DNA of 33,627 nt from contig NZ_VZQQ01000062.1 of NCBI RefSeq assembly GCF_014397785.1, forward strand, positions 1-33,627, read 5' to 3'. The notes under the pieces were generated by a model. It was not told the origin of the DNA and made no database searches. It saw nothing but the letters and a program-made list of their open reading frames with translations. The position numbers were made by a program, and so were the translations under genes. The DNA is from Paraburkholderia podalyriae. GTDB lineage: Bacteria > Pseudomonadota > Gammaproteobacteria > Burkholderiales > Burkholderiaceae. Below, piece after piece: positions 18,351 through 26,499 of this stretch; the stretch's first letter is position 1; each line of letters opens with the position of its first letter.

Positions 18351-18875
18351 AGATGTCGGGATACTGAACGCGCTACGGACCGTCACGTGCGAACACAGTG
18401 AAGCGGGGCAATGGCCGCGCGTATGCGCAAATGCGCTGATCATGGTGCTTAAAGTGGAGGGTAGAGCGTGTAAAGCTCCTCGGGCCTAGGTTCGATGCCG
18501 GCCCCTATGCATTCCTTGAGGGGCCGGTGTCGGAGCCAGCTAACGGGCATCAAACGCGAACGCATCGAAAGGTGGCAGCACCAAGCCAATAGCCGCACAA
18601 GCGGATACATGAATTGCTATTGCGTTTGCGTTCGAAGTTGTATCAGCTTTAGGCTGCGGTTGACGATTCGTGCAGGGCTTGGGCGTTGAAGTCGATAATC
18701 AGGAGATCTGAGCCGCCGACTTTGAGCAGGGCGACACCACGCGGAAAGTATGGCGGTGACGTCAGCGTTGTGTCCGTGCAGGAGCCCAGGGATTTCTGAT
18801 CTGCTTGTCTGCAGGCGTACGGACAGGCCTGCTTTTAGATGTGGCAAGCTCATCCGCAGTCGAACATTTGGCACT
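18351..18875. other. Intergenic region between convergent genes
   Basis: The acyl-CoA synthetase (plus) and the MDR oxidoreductase (minus) converge here. The main structure is the GC-rich hairpin at 18498-18527. On the minus strand a frame ending at 18649 reads VALLKVGGSDLLIIDFNAQ near its end and looks protein-like, but it has no start signal and I do not recognise it; it may be a gene fragment. Confidence 0.35.
18498..18527 (+). terminator. GC-rich perfect hairpin, candidate terminator
   Basis: CCGGCCCCT (18498-18506) pairs perfectly with AGGGGCCGG (18519-18527) around a 12-nt loop. It lies about 150 bp after the acyl-CoA synthetase stop, between convergent genes. No T-tract follows, so a rho-independent terminator is only one reading; an IS-end or REP-like element is another. 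Confidence 0.35.
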
Positions 18876-19877
18876 TCACCTGATCTTGACGACAACTTTG
18901 CCCTTCGCGCGTCCGAGGGCCAGGTATTCAAGCGCTTCCTTTGCCTGCTCGAAGGAAAATACCTTGTCAATCACAGGACGGATGCGGTCTGACTTGAGCA
19001 GCTCGCCAATTTCGGACAGTTGGCTACCATCGGGGCGCACGAACAGGAATGAGTAAGTGACGTTCCGCTTTCTCGCGAGCCGTATGATCTTGCGGCTCAT
19101 TAGCCCGAATACAAATCTCAGAATAAAGTTCAGCCGGCGAGCGCGGGCGAACGCTGCATCCAGCGGACCGATGAGAGAGACAATCTTGCCCCCCGGCTTG
19201 AGGATGCCGATGGATTTTTCAATCGCGTCACCCCTGATCGTGCCGAGCACCACGTCGTAGCCGCGCAGCACTTTCTCGAATTCCTGCTTCTTGTAGTCGA
19301 TCACCTCGTCTGCGCCCAGGCTGCTCACGAGTTGAACATTTCCGGTGCTGGTATTCGTTGCCACCTTGGCGCCAAAGTGTTTTGCCAGCTGGATCGCGAA
19401 TGTGCCAATACCGCCGGACCCCGCAGGGATGAACACCTTCTGACCCGCCTGGAGATTGGCGCGCTCCTTCAGGGCTTGCCACGAAGTGAGCCCGACCATT
19501 GGAATCGAGGCCACCTGCACAAAGCCCAGATTAACCGGCTTCAGCGCTGCGGCGCTCTCCGGCACCACTGCAAATTCGGCGATCGATCCTGTGCCAAGAT
19601 CGAACAGGCTGGCAAAAATGGCATCGCCTTTCTTGAAGCGTGTCACGCGGCTGCCAACCTCGGTCACAATGCCGGCAAGATCGCTACCGAGCGTGGCCGG
19701 TAGCTGGAACTTCAAGACGGGCTTGAATATTCCCGTCGGAATCATGTTGTCGATCGGGTTCAATCCCGCAGCGTGGACCTCCACCAGCAGTTCGTCTGGT
19801 TTTAGCGTGGGGCGGGCGACCTCGGCGAACCCGATCTCGGGCGACTTGCCATAGCGTTTGAATGTAAGTGCTTTCAT
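18876..19877 (-). CDS. MDR-family NADP-dependent oxidoreductase (quinone oxidoreductase type)
   Basis: The 333-residue product lacks zinc-site cysteines and matches the quinone-oxidoreductase/enoyl-reductase side of the medium-chain dehydrogenase family. Motifs include VHAAGLNPIDNMIPTG, the nucleotide-binding loop PAGSGGIGTFAIQLAKHFGA and GADEVIDYKKQEFE. It would use NADPH to reduce a quinone or an activated double bond. The ATG at 19877 (MKALTFKRYG) is the natural family start, although its ribosome binding site is weak. The frame is open for 45 codons upstream and joins the start of a different MDR gene, described separately. Last gene of the NemA-led operon. Confidence 0.87.
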   Translation of the reverse strand: MKALTFKRYGKSPEIGFAEVARPTLKPDELLVEVHAAGLNPIDNMIPTGIFKPVLKFQLPATLGSDLAGIVTEVGSRVTRFKKGDAIFASLFDLGTGSIAEFAVVPESAAALKPVNLGFVQVASIPMVGLTSWQALKERANLQAGQKVFIPAGSGGIGTFAIQLAKHFGAKVATNTSTGNVQLVSSLGADEVIDYKKQEFEKVLRGYDVVLGTIRGDAIEKSIGILKPGGKIVSLIGPLDAAFARARRLNFILRFVFGLMSRKIIRLARKRNVTYSFLFVRPDGSQLSEIGELLKSDRIRPVIDKVFSFEQAKEALEYLALGRAKGKVVVKIR

Positions 19878-19919
19878 GTTGATGCGATTCCGGTTTGTCG
19901 TTGTATCGCGAGGGGGGCT

Positions 19920-20012
19920 GAGAACCTCATCGTCGGCGAACATGGGACCTGGCACCTCCTCATAAACCAGCATTTCGGGTCCGCCTGTCTTATGAAATGG
20001 TACTGCTTTCAT
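19920..20012 (-). pseudogene. 5' fragment (31 codons) of another MDR gene
   Basis: Starting at an ATG at 20012 that overlaps the preceding hydrolase stop (ATGA), the frame reads MKAVPFHKTGGPEMLVYEEV and then PGPMFADDEVL, a typical MDR/alcohol-dehydrogenase N-terminus. It then changes into a 14-codon non-family stretch and continues in frame into the complete downstream MDR gene. The product, if made from here, would have a duplicated N-terminal strand region. The likely history is a deletion that removed the rest of this gene and, at its other end, the tail of the hydrolase. Confidence 0.65.
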
Positions 20013-20668
20013 CTCTGCTGGCCCCAGGCCTTGATCGCCTTGAGCTGGCGAAGCAAGGCGCGGGGTGTCGGCCCCTTGTCGCGATCCGCCTTGCGTTCGT
20101 TAAGCCTTTCCAGGAATGCACTTGCTGCCAGCCGGCCTTTGGCCGTGGAGGTGAAGAACAGATAGGTCTTGGGATCGCGCAGCGTCAGCAGGCCCTTAAG
20201 CATCAGTGGCAAGGACATGGCACCGACGCGATCGATGCCCTGACCGCCCGCGGGCCCCGCGCCTGTGAGAATGAGCCTCCGTACGAGGTCTGGCGCCTTT
20301 AGCGCCGCGTCTTGGGCCACGAACCCGCCGAGCGAAAAGCTGAGCAGATCGACCTGATCGAAACCCATCGCGCGGATGAGCGCGACGGTGTCGCGCGCCA
20401 TCTCGTCCACGGCCGTGATGCCGCCGGACAAACCGATTCCCCGGTAGTCGATCGCAATAACGCGATGCTTGCGGGCCAGGCCATCGACGATGCGCGGGTC
20501 GAAGTTGTCCAGCACGGCGCCCCAGTGGTTGAGCAGGATCAGCGGGATGCCGCCGTGCTGGCCCAGTTCGCGGTAGGCGAAGATGGTTCCACCCGCGCCG
20601 ACCTGGTTGTTCTGTGCGTGCGCATAGGAGGTTGCCGATTGGCTATCTGGGTTGAAACTGATCATCAT
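20009..20668 (-). CDS. Alpha/beta hydrolase, C-terminally truncated
   Basis: The 219-residue frame has the oxyanion region LLNHWGAVLDNFDP and the nucleophile elbow FSLGGF (catalytic Ser), followed by LVRRLILTGAGPAGGQG, as in small esterase/chloroperoxidase-type hydrolases. It then stops at AIKAWGQQR. Relatives of this type, including the intact 281-residue hydrolase at 22344-23189, carry about 60 more residues with the acid and the catalytic His. Those are missing, so the protein is probably inactive. The start at 20668 (MMISFNPDS) has AAGGA five bases upstream. The 3' end abuts the MDR 5' fragment, which points to one deletion event. Confidence 0.75.
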   Translation of the reverse strand: MMISFNPDSQSATSYAHAQNNQVGAGGTIFAYRELGQHGGIPLILLNHWGAVLDNFDPRIVDGLARKHRVIAIDYRGIGLSGGITAVDEMARDTVALIRAMGFDQVDLLSFSLGGFVAQDAALKAPDLVRRLILTGAGPAGGQGIDRVGAMSLPLMLKGLLTLRDPKTYLFFTSTAKGRLAASAFLERLNERKADRDKGPTPRALLRQLKAIKAWGQQR

Positions 20669-20688
20669 TGATTCCTTGGGTTCGGCCT

Positions 20689-21675
20689 TTACGCGTTGAC
20701 GTCCACGACGGTGCGGCCACGCACCTGGCCCTGGAGTATCGGACCTGCAAGGCCAGGCACTTCGGCCAGGCCGACCACCTGGGTAGCGCGTGCGAGCTTT
20801 CCGGGGTCCAGGTCCGTGGCCAGACGTGCCCACGCTTGCAGCCGCACGTCCCGCGGCGCGTTGACCGAGTCGATGCCGGCCAGGGTCACGTTGCGCAGGA
20901 TGAAGGGCAACACCGAGCCGGGCAGGTCAGCGCCCTGCGCGAGCCCGAAGGCCGCCACCGCACCGCGGTAGGAGGTCTGCGCCAGCACGTTGGCCAGCGT
21001 ATGGCTGCCCACCGAGTCGATCGCGCCGGCCCACCGTTCTTTTGCAATCGGTGCATCCGGCTCGGACAGCGTGCGACGGTCGATGACCTCGGCCGCACCC
21101 AGCTCTCGCAGGTAGTCCGTCTCCGTCAACCGCCCGGTCGAGGCGACCACCCGATAGCCCAGCGTGGATAGCAAGGCGATGGCGATGGACCCGGCCCCAC
21201 CGCCGGCCCCGGTCACAAGCACATCGCCTTTGTCCGGCGCCAGTCCCGCATGCTCCAACGCGAGCACGGACAGCATCGCGGTGTACCCAGCCGTGCCGAT
21301 GGCCATCGCGTCGTGCGTCGAAAACACGTCAGGCAGCTTGACCAGCCAGTCGCCCGGGACGCGTGCCTTCTGCGCGAAACCGCCGTGGTGGGTTTGACTC
21401 AGGCCCCAGCCGTTGGCGACAACGCGGTCGCCCACCGCGAACCCTGCGTGCGACGTAGCCTCTACGACGCCCGAAAAGTCGATGCCCGGAATCAGCGGGA
21501 ACTGGCGGATCACTGGCGCGCGGCCGCTGACCGCCATCGCGTCCTTGTAGTTCACCGTCGAATAGTCGATCGCGACGGTGACGTCGCCCGGCATCAGATC
21601 GGCTTCGTCGAAATCAACCAGGGCGGTGGCAATCGCATCGCCGGTTCTGGTGGCCAGCAGCGCCTTGAATGTCAT
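20689..21675 (-). CDS. AcuI/YhdH-like MDR reductase
   Basis: This 328-residue product resembles AcuI-type NADPH-dependent acrylyl-CoA reductases. It starts MTFKALLATRTGD and has YSTVNYKDAMAVSGRAPVIR, PLIPGIDFSGVVE, NGWGLSQTHHGGFAQKARV and the nucleotide-binding GAGGGAGSIAIALLSTLGY, all characteristic of this branch. It would detoxify acryloyl-CoA-like electrophiles. The ATG at 21675 is preceded by AGGAGA at 8 bases; the GTG two codons earlier is too close to that site. It lies between the TetR fragment and the truncated hydrolase in the NemA-led operon. Confidence 0.85.
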   Translation of the reverse strand: MTFKALLATRTGDAIATALVDFDEADLMPGDVTVAIDYSTVNYKDAMAVSGRAPVIRQFPLIPGIDFSGVVEATSHAGFAVGDRVVANGWGLSQTHHGGFAQKARVPGDWLVKLPDVFSTHDAMAIGTAGYTAMLSVLALEHAGLAPDKGDVLVTGAGGGAGSIAIALLSTLGYRVVASTGRLTETDYLRELGAAEVIDRRTLSEPDAPIAKERWAGAIDSVGSHTLANVLAQTSYRGAVAAFGLAQGADLPGSVLPFILRNVTLAGIDSVNAPRDVRLQAWARLATDLDPGKLARATQVVGLAEVPGLAGPILQGQVRGRTVVDVNA

Positions 21676-21751
21676 GATCACTTCTCCTTTGGGGGCACGG
21701 GTTTCATATGTCGAGCATCATGCTCAGGGATAAAAAAAGGCCGATGGAGAC

Positions 21752-21893
21752 TCAATCCGCCGCTGGGATGAGGTGCTCCAGCGCCGCCTCCAGCAACGAT
21801 CTGGACAGCGGTTCTTCGTCGACCGCACGTGCCAGCACGACCGCCCCAATCATCGTGGCGGTGGTCGCCAGGGCGCGCTCGTGCGCAGCTCAG
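21752..21893 (-). pseudogene. C-terminal fragment of a TetR-type regulator
   Basis: The minus-strand frame ending at TGA 21752-21754 reads AHERALATTATMIGAVVLAR followed by AVDEEPLSRSLLEAALEHL, which is the last helix region of a TetR-family regulator; the intact TetR at 25331-25942 has HAVGAIVMSRACPDDSPLAD in the equivalent place. An in-frame stop lies immediately upstream, so only about 46 residues remain. A run of seven T (minus strand, 21738-21732) follows. The piece sits between two operon genes and suggests that a second regulator was lost here. Confidence 0.6.
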
Positions 21894-22288
21894 AACGCAG
21901 TGCGGTTGTAAGGCGAAACGACTTTCGGGGGCTGCAGGAATGCCGTCAGGCCCTGAAACCACATCACTTCGCGAAAGTCGCCGCTAATGATCAGATCCTT
22001 GTTGCCCAGGCCCCTGAGGAAGGCCGCCTGGCTTTCCCTGGCCGACAGGATCGCGAAGCCTTTGACGGCATCTCTGAAAGTGAGCGTGAACTGGGGGTTC
22101 GCCGTCAGTCCCCCAATGGATCGGATGGCGCCATCGCGAATGACGTAGTAGCGACCGACGCCGGACACCGTGCGGATCTGAAACACCAGGGTCTTGCCCG
22201 CGACGTACTTCGCGCAGTCGGGGTTGTTCCTGATCTGTCGTTTCAGGAGCTGGGTGAACATCCACAGCAGGAACTTGAACTTGAGCAT
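21890..22288 (-). CDS. SCP2-like sterol/lipid-binding-domain protein
   Basis: This 132-residue product resembles the SCP2 domain, a small fold that binds hydrophobic ligands: KTLVFQIRTVSGVGRYYVIR, then a NPQFTLTFRDAVKGF strand-helix unit and DLIISGDFREVMWFQGL near the end. It begins with the hydrophobic helix MLKFKFLLWMFTQLL, which may attach it to the membrane. The start at 22288 has AAAGG about 8 bases upstream. The last residues (PYNRTAF) run up to the TetR fragment and may not be original. Its ligand is unknown; in this operon it could carry a hydrophobic substrate for the reductases. Confidence 0.6.
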   Translation of the reverse strand: MLKFKFLLWMFTQLLKRQIRNNPDCAKYVAGKTLVFQIRTVSGVGRYYVIRDGAIRSIGGLTANPQFTLTFRDAVKGFAILSARESQAAFLRGLGNKDLIISGDFREVMWFQGLTAFLQPPKVVSPYNRTAF

Positions 22289-22343
22289 GGCGAGGGCCTT
22301 TGGATACTGGATCGTGACTCCGGGGCGATAAGTGGCGTGGTCT

Positions 22344-23189
22344 TCACTCGCTCAGAAACCGCTCCACGTGATAAAGAAAACGCTGCGGGTGCTGGAACTG
22401 CGCAGCGTGGCCCGAGTCCGCGTAGATGAACAACTGGGCGTTCGGCAGGTTGCGAGCCATGTAGAACGAGTTGACCGTCGGAATCATCACGTCGTTGACG
22501 CCGTTGAGGATGAACGTGGGCTGCTGGATGCCACGCAGGTAGGCGAATGGATCGTCTTCCGAGAGCCTTGGCAGATACAGCATGTTGGCCTCGATCTGTG
22601 CTTTCGCGACCTCTGGGGAAGACGGGGGGTCCTGTTCGACGCGTTGATGGCGACGTTCCCAGAATTCCCTCGCGGCCTGCCCGGCATGCGCCGACCGGCC
22701 GAAGAACAGGTAGAGAAAGTCTTCGAAGACGGGGACGGGATTGACCGCTGTGCCCAGCACGCGCGGCTCCATGTCGGGGTCGCCACCACGTGGACCGGTG
22801 CCCAGCAGCATCAGTTTGCGCACCAACTCGGGATGACGCCAGGTCAGATCCAGCGCCTGAAAACCGCCCAGCGAGAAGCCCAGGACATCGATCTTCGGCA
22901 AGCCCAGCGTGCGAACGAAGGCGGCCGCGTCATCGGCCATGTCCTCAATGCGGGTGCGCGGCTGGCCGCCGGACGAAGCAATGCCGCGACCGTTGTAGAG
23001 AATGACTTCGCGGCCTTCGGCAAGGCCGTCCGTCATCAACGGGTCCCAATGGTCCATGCCGCCGCGAAAGTGCTGCAGAAGCAGTAAAGGCGGCTGCGAG
23101 GAATCGGTGTTACCCCAGCGGCGGTAGGCGAATAGCGTACCGTCGACATCCGCGAAGCGCGTGGGCGTGGTGATATGGGTGTCAGTCAT
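22344..23189 (-). CDS. Alpha/beta hydrolase
   Basis: A complete 281-residue alpha/beta hydrolase. The oxyanion region is LLLQHFRGGMDHWDP, the nucleophile Ser lies in GFSLGGFQALDL, the acid is in ILNGVNDVMIPT and the catalytic His in IYADSGHAAQFQH, so the triad looks intact. A cap region lies between the nucleophile and the acid. The substrate is not evident; esters or lactones are typical. The ATG at 23189 has AGGT 8 bases upstream. It is a homologue of the truncated hydrolase later in the same operon. Confidence 0.88.
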   Translation of the reverse strand: MTDTHITTPTRFADVDGTLFAYRRWGNTDSSQPPLLLLQHFRGGMDHWDPLMTDGLAEGREVILYNGRGIASSGGQPRTRIEDMADDAAAFVRTLGLPKIDVLGFSLGGFQALDLTWRHPELVRKLMLLGTGPRGGDPDMEPRVLGTAVNPVPVFEDFLYLFFGRSAHAGQAAREFWERRHQRVEQDPPSSPEVAKAQIEANMLYLPRLSEDDPFAYLRGIQQPTFILNGVNDVMIPTVNSFYMARNLPNAQLFIYADSGHAAQFQHPQRFLYHVERFLSE

Positions 23190-23273
23190 CGGGTTACCTG
23201 TTGAGGGCTGAGCCGGCGTGTGTCGGTCGATAAGGCATGGCCTGGCTTTCGAGTAAGAGAGAAGCCGCAGTGG

Positions 23274-24062
23274 TCAGGCTTCCGGCCGATAGCGATCGGC
23301 CACGTGCGCTTGTCGAATATCCGACAGGAGCCCTTGACGCGCGCCATCCAGCGCGTCCCAGCGCGCGGCCACGTGCAGCGGCGGGATGGTGACCAGCTCG
23401 CGGCGATCGAAGCCGACCAGTGCCGCATCAACCAGTTCGCCGACCTCCATCACCTCGGCAAGCGTATTGACGTCGACGCCGGCGCGCTCCCAGATCTCCG
23501 TGCGGGTCGCCGCCGGCAGCACCGCCTGCACGTAGACGCCGCTGGGCGACAACTCGAGGTTCAATCCCTGCGACAGGAACAGCACGAAGGCCTTGGTGGC
23601 GCCGTAGATCGACATGCCGAGCTCGGGCGCGAAACCCACCACCGAGCCGAGGTTGACGATCGCGCCAGTCCCCGACTGCACGAAGCGCGGAGCGACCGCG
23701 GCTGCGAGCCGCGTCAGTGCCGTGGTGTTGAGCGTAATCAGGCGTTCGATGCCCTCAGCGGTCTGCTGCACGAAGCCACCCGACTGACCCATGCCGGCGT
23801 TGTTGATCAGGATGCCTATGCGAGCGTCGTCGCGCAGGCGAGTCTCGACCGCGGCCAGATCCCCAGGCTGGGTCAGGTCGGCCTGCAGCACTTCGACGGC
23901 CACATTGCGTTCTTCACGCAGGCGCGCGGCCAGCGTATCGAGGCGCGCCTTGTCGCGTGCAACCAGCACGAGGTCGTGGCCGCGGCCGGCGAAGCGCTCG
24001 GCGTAAGTGGCGCCGATGCCGGAGGAGGCGCCGGTGATGAGAACAGTCGGAAGCGAGGTCAC
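23274..24062 (-). CDS. Short-chain dehydrogenase/reductase (GTG start)
   Basis: This 262-residue classical SDR begins TSLPTVLITGASSGIGATYA with the TGxxxGIG cofactor motif at about residues 10-17. NNAG follows at about 90, and the catalytic SxnYxxxK set is present in LGSVVGFAPELGMSIYGATK. The VARDKARLDTLA segment after the second strand suggests NADP preference. The start is a GTG at 24062 with AAGGA 9 bases upstream; there is no better ATG. It follows the OYE gene after 53 bp in the same operon. Confidence 0.88.
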   Translation of the reverse strand: MTSLPTVLITGASSGIGATYAERFAGRGHDLVLVARDKARLDTLAARLREERNVAVEVLQADLTQPGDLAAVETRLRDDARIGILINNAGMGQSGGFVQQTAEGIERLITLNTTALTRLAAAVAPRFVQSGTGAIVNLGSVVGFAPELGMSIYGATKAFVLFLSQGLNLELSPSGVYVQAVLPAATRTEIWERAGVDVNTLAEVMEVGELVDAALVGFDRRELVTIPPLHVAARWDALDGARQGLLSDIRQAHVADRYRPEA

Positions 24063-24115
24063 GGGTTATTTCCTTTACAAGAGTGGTTCGGACGCGAACG
24101 CAAGCAGCGCGCGCC

Positions 24116-25198
24116 TCAGGCGGCAATGGTCGGGTAGTCGGTGTAGCCCGCAGCGCCGCCACCATAGAGCGTGGCAAAGTCGGGCTGCGCCAGCGGTGCG
24201 CCGGTCTTCAGGCGTTCGACCAGATCGGGGTTGCTGATGAATGCACGGCCGAAGGCGAACAGGTCTGCCTGACCCTCGTTGAGCCTGGCGGTAGCGAGTT
24301 CCAGGTCGTAGCCGTTGTTGGCCAGGTAGGTTTGCCTGAACCGGCGGCGCAACGCGTCGTAGTCGAACGGTGCGACATCGCGCGGGCCGCCGGTCGCACC
24401 CTCGACCACGTGCAGGTAGACGATGCCCAGCGCGCTGAGCTGCCCGGCGATGTAGTCGTACTGCGGCTGGGGATCGCTGCTCGAGATGCCGTTTGCCGGC
24501 GACACGGGCGAGATGCGTACACCGGTGCAATCGGCGCCGATTTCTTCCACCACTGCAGCGACGACTTCCAGCAACAGGCGCGCACGGTTCTCGATCGAGC
24601 CGCCGTAGGCGTCAGTGCGCTGATTGGCCCCGTCCTTGATGAACTGCTCCAGCAGATAGCCGTTGGCGCCGTGGATCTCCACGCCGTCGAAATCGGCGGC
24701 CATGGCATTGGCCGCGGCTCGACGAAAGTCGCCAACGATGCCCGGCAATTCGTCGAGTTCGAGGGCGCGTGGCTGCGACACGTCGGCAAAGCCATTGTTG
24801 ACGAAGGTTTTCGTCTCCGCGCGGATGGCCGAAGGCGCGACCGGCGCAGTGCCGCCAGGCTGGACATCGACGTGCGAAACACGGCCGACGTGCCAGAGTT
24901 GCGCGAAGATGCGTCCCCCCTTGACATGCACGGCCTCGGTGACCTTGCGCCAGCCGGCGATTTGCTCGGGTGTGTACAGGCCCGGGGTGTCCTGATAGCC
25001 CTGGGCCTGGGCTGACACCTGAGTGGCCTCCGTGATGATGAGGCCAGCCGAGGCGCGCTGGGCGTAGTAGGTCGCGGCCAGGTCGCTGGGCACCAGCCCC
25101 GCGCCTGCGCGATTGCGGGTCAGTGGTGCCATGACAAAGCGATTGGCGAGTGTCAGGCGGCCAAGGGCGTAGGGCTCGAAAAGCGTCTTGTCGGTCAT
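24116..25198 (-). CDS. nemA: Alkene reductase, Old Yellow Enzyme family (NemA-like)
   Basis: This 360-residue FMN enzyme reduces activated C=C bonds of enals, enones, maleimides and some nitro compounds with NAD(P)H. Characteristic blocks are NRFVMAPLTRNRA near the N-terminus, IFAQLWHVGRVSH, the substrate-binding HGANGYLLEQFIKDGANQRTD (the His and Asn that hold the substrate) and YGGSIENRARLLLEV. Late on it has FAFGRAFISNPDLVERL. It is the first gene of an eight-part minus-strand operon and faces a TetR gene across a 132-bp promoter region. Electrophile-responsive induction, as for nemRA in enterobacteria, is a reasonable inference. Confidence 0.9.
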   Translation of the reverse strand: MTDKTLFEPYALGRLTLANRFVMAPLTRNRAGAGLVPSDLAATYYAQRASAGLIITEATQVSAQAQGYQDTPGLYTPEQIAGWRKVTEAVHVKGGRIFAQLWHVGRVSHVDVQPGGTAPVAPSAIRAETKTFVNNGFADVSQPRALELDELPGIVGDFRRAAANAMAADFDGVEIHGANGYLLEQFIKDGANQRTDAYGGSIENRARLLLEVVAAVVEEIGADCTGVRISPVSPANGISSSDPQPQYDYIAGQLSALGIVYLHVVEGATGGPRDVAPFDYDALRRRFRQTYLANNGYDLELATARLNEGQADLFAFGRAFISNPDLVERLKTGAPLAQPDFATLYGGGAAGYTDYPTIAA

Positions 25199-25232
25199 GT
25201 TGCGTCAGCTTCTGGGGTTGGGAATGAGATCA

Positions 25233-25261
25233 ATGATGACGATCATAATCTAACTTGTCAA
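25233..25261 (-). promoter_or_regulatory. Promoter of the nemA-led operon with overlapping half-dyad
   Basis: On the minus strand a perfect -35 TTGACA (25261-25256) is followed after 17 bases by CATCAT (25238-25233), a 4/6 match to -10. The -10 lies within ATGAT-GACG-ATCAT (25233-25246), and GATGACGATC (25235-25244) is repeated in the larger operator at 25269-25278. Confidence 0.55.
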
Positions 25262-25265
25262 GGTT

Positions 25266-25293
25266 TTGATGACGATCGACATCAATGTATAAT
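25266..25293 (+). promoter_or_regulatory. TetR promoter with near-perfect 20-bp operator
   Basis: TTGATGACGATCGACATCAA (25266-25285) is symmetric at 18 of 20 positions around CGATCG. Its first six bases serve as a -35 (TTGATG) for a perfect TATAAT at 25288-25293 with 16-base spacing. A repressor bound here would block its own promoter and lies just upstream of the nemA -35. The first AUG is 38 bases after the -10. Confidence 0.6.
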
Positions 25294-25330
25294 GGTGCCT
25301 TCGCAGACATGAACCCACTGTGGTCAAGAA

Positions 25331-25942
25331 ATGAAGATCACCAAGGCACAGGCACAGGCCAACCGGGAGCACGTGGTCGAGACGGCGTCCCAGCTGTTTC
25401 GGGAGCGTGGCTACGATGGGGTTGGCGTTGCCGATCTGATGGCCGCCGCCGGCTTCACCCACGGCGGCTTTTACAAGCAGTTCCGCTCCAAGGCCGATCT
25501 GATGGCGGAATCGGCGGCGTGCGGCATCGCGCAGACGGTGGCGCTGAGCGCGGGTGTCAACGTGCCGGAGTTTGTGCGGTACTACCTTTCTCGCGAGCAC
25601 CGCGACACCCGCGCGACCGGTTGCACGATGGCCGCACTGGGCGGGGATGCCGCGCGTCAGCCGGAACCGGTTCGGGCCACGTTTGCGGCCGGCATTGAGA
25701 GCCTGCTGGCTGCGCTGAGCCCCGAGGGCACTGAGTTTGACGGCGCCGATACGGCCCAGGCGCGAGCCAGGTCCCTCGACATACTGGCACACGCGGTCGG
25801 TGCCATTGTCATGTCGCGCGCCTGTCCGGACGACTCGCCGCTGGCCGACGAAATCCTTGCCGCTTGCCGCGAGAAGATTCTCGCGTCACTGAGCCCGTCC
25901 GCGACAGCGAGCACGCCTCTGCCAGAGCACACCACTGGCTGA
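25331..25942 (+). CDS. TetR/AcrR-family transcriptional regulator
   Basis: The 203-residue product has the TetR helix-turn-helix in its first 55 residues: REHVVETASQLFRERGYDGV, then VADLMAAAGFTHGGFYKQFR with the conserved HGGFYxxFxSKxxL recognition region. The rest is an all-helical ligand domain with cysteines in ATGCTMAALGGD and in SRACPDD, which could sense electrophiles in a NemR-like way (inference). It diverges from the nemA-led operon and overlaps its control region, so it is very probably the repressor of both. The start ATG has no strong ribosome binding site in front. Confidence 0.9.
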   Translation: MKITKAQAQANREHVVETASQLFRERGYDGVGVADLMAAAGFTHGGFYKQFRSKADLMAESAACGIAQTVALSAGVNVPEFVRYYLSREHRDTRATGCTMAALGGDAARQPEPVRATFAAGIESLLAALSPEGTEFDGADTAQARARSLDILAHAVGAIVMSRACPDDSPLADEILAACREKILASLSPSATASTPLPEHTTG

Positions 25943-25971
25943 CCTATGGGTTATACAGAAAGGAACTGTCA

Positions 25972-26499
25972 ATGAGTGTCGATCAGGTCATGGAGCGTTG
26001 GAAAGCGGACGAGGCAGCGGTGCGCGCCCGCTTGAGAAAAGCTGATGCGGCACCTCGGGAACAGCTCGCCGAACGATCAGGCATGGAAGTCTTCCAGGCG
26101 ATCTTCGCTGGCGAACTTCCACCGGCGCCAATAGGCGAGACGCTCGACTTCGTACCAATCCACATGGCATCAGGCGAGGCAGTGTTCCAGGGGCGGCCGC
26201 AACGCCGGCACTACAACCCCTTGGGCACTGTGCACGGCGGCTGGTTCGCGGCCCTGCTCGACTCGGCCGTCGGCTGCGCGATTCACGCCACCTTGCCGGC
26301 AGGTAAGGGCTTTACCACACTGGAACTCAAAGTGAACATGGTGCGGCCGCTCAACGACGGCGTGCCACTGGTGCGTGCTGAGGGCAAGGTGATCCATGCG
26401 GGGCGCCAGATAGCCACGGCCGAGGGCCGCATCGTTGGCCCCGATGGCAAGCTGTACGCCCATGCGACCACGACCTGCTTGATCTTCGACCATCCCTGA
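25972..26499 (+). CDS. PaaI-type hotdog-fold thioesterase
   Basis: This 175-residue hotdog protein carries the family signature YNPLGTVHGGWFAALLDSAV (HGG at the start of the central helix), followed by GFTTLELKVNMVRPL and a late GRIVGPDGKLYAHATTTCLI. Such enzymes hydrolyse acyl-CoA or aryl-CoA thioesters in the cytoplasm. The start at 25972 has AAAGGA 8 bases upstream. It lies 29 bp after the TetR gene and is probably co-transcribed with it, so it belongs to the same regulated unit as the oxidoreductase operon. Confidence 0.88.
   Translation: MSVDQVMERWKADEAAVRARLRKADAAPREQLAERSGMEVFQAIFAGELPPAPIGETLDFVPIHMASGEAVFQGRPQRRHYNPLGTVHGGWFAALLDSAVGCAIHATLPAGKGFTTLELKVNMVRPLNDGVPLVRAEGKVIHAGRQIATAEGRIVGPDGKLYAHATTTCLIFDHP

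Noticed and set aside
18485..18510. tRNA T-arm-like stretch with GGTTCGATGCC
   Set aside because: No acceptor stem, D-arm or anticodon arm of the right size surrounds it; the GC-rich stem belongs to the hairpin at 18498-18527.
21711..21740. Terminator from GAGCAT-C-ATGCTC and the A/T run
   Set aside because: On the minus strand, where the genes are, the T-run comes before the hairpin and not after it; on the plus strand the hairpin is followed by A residues.
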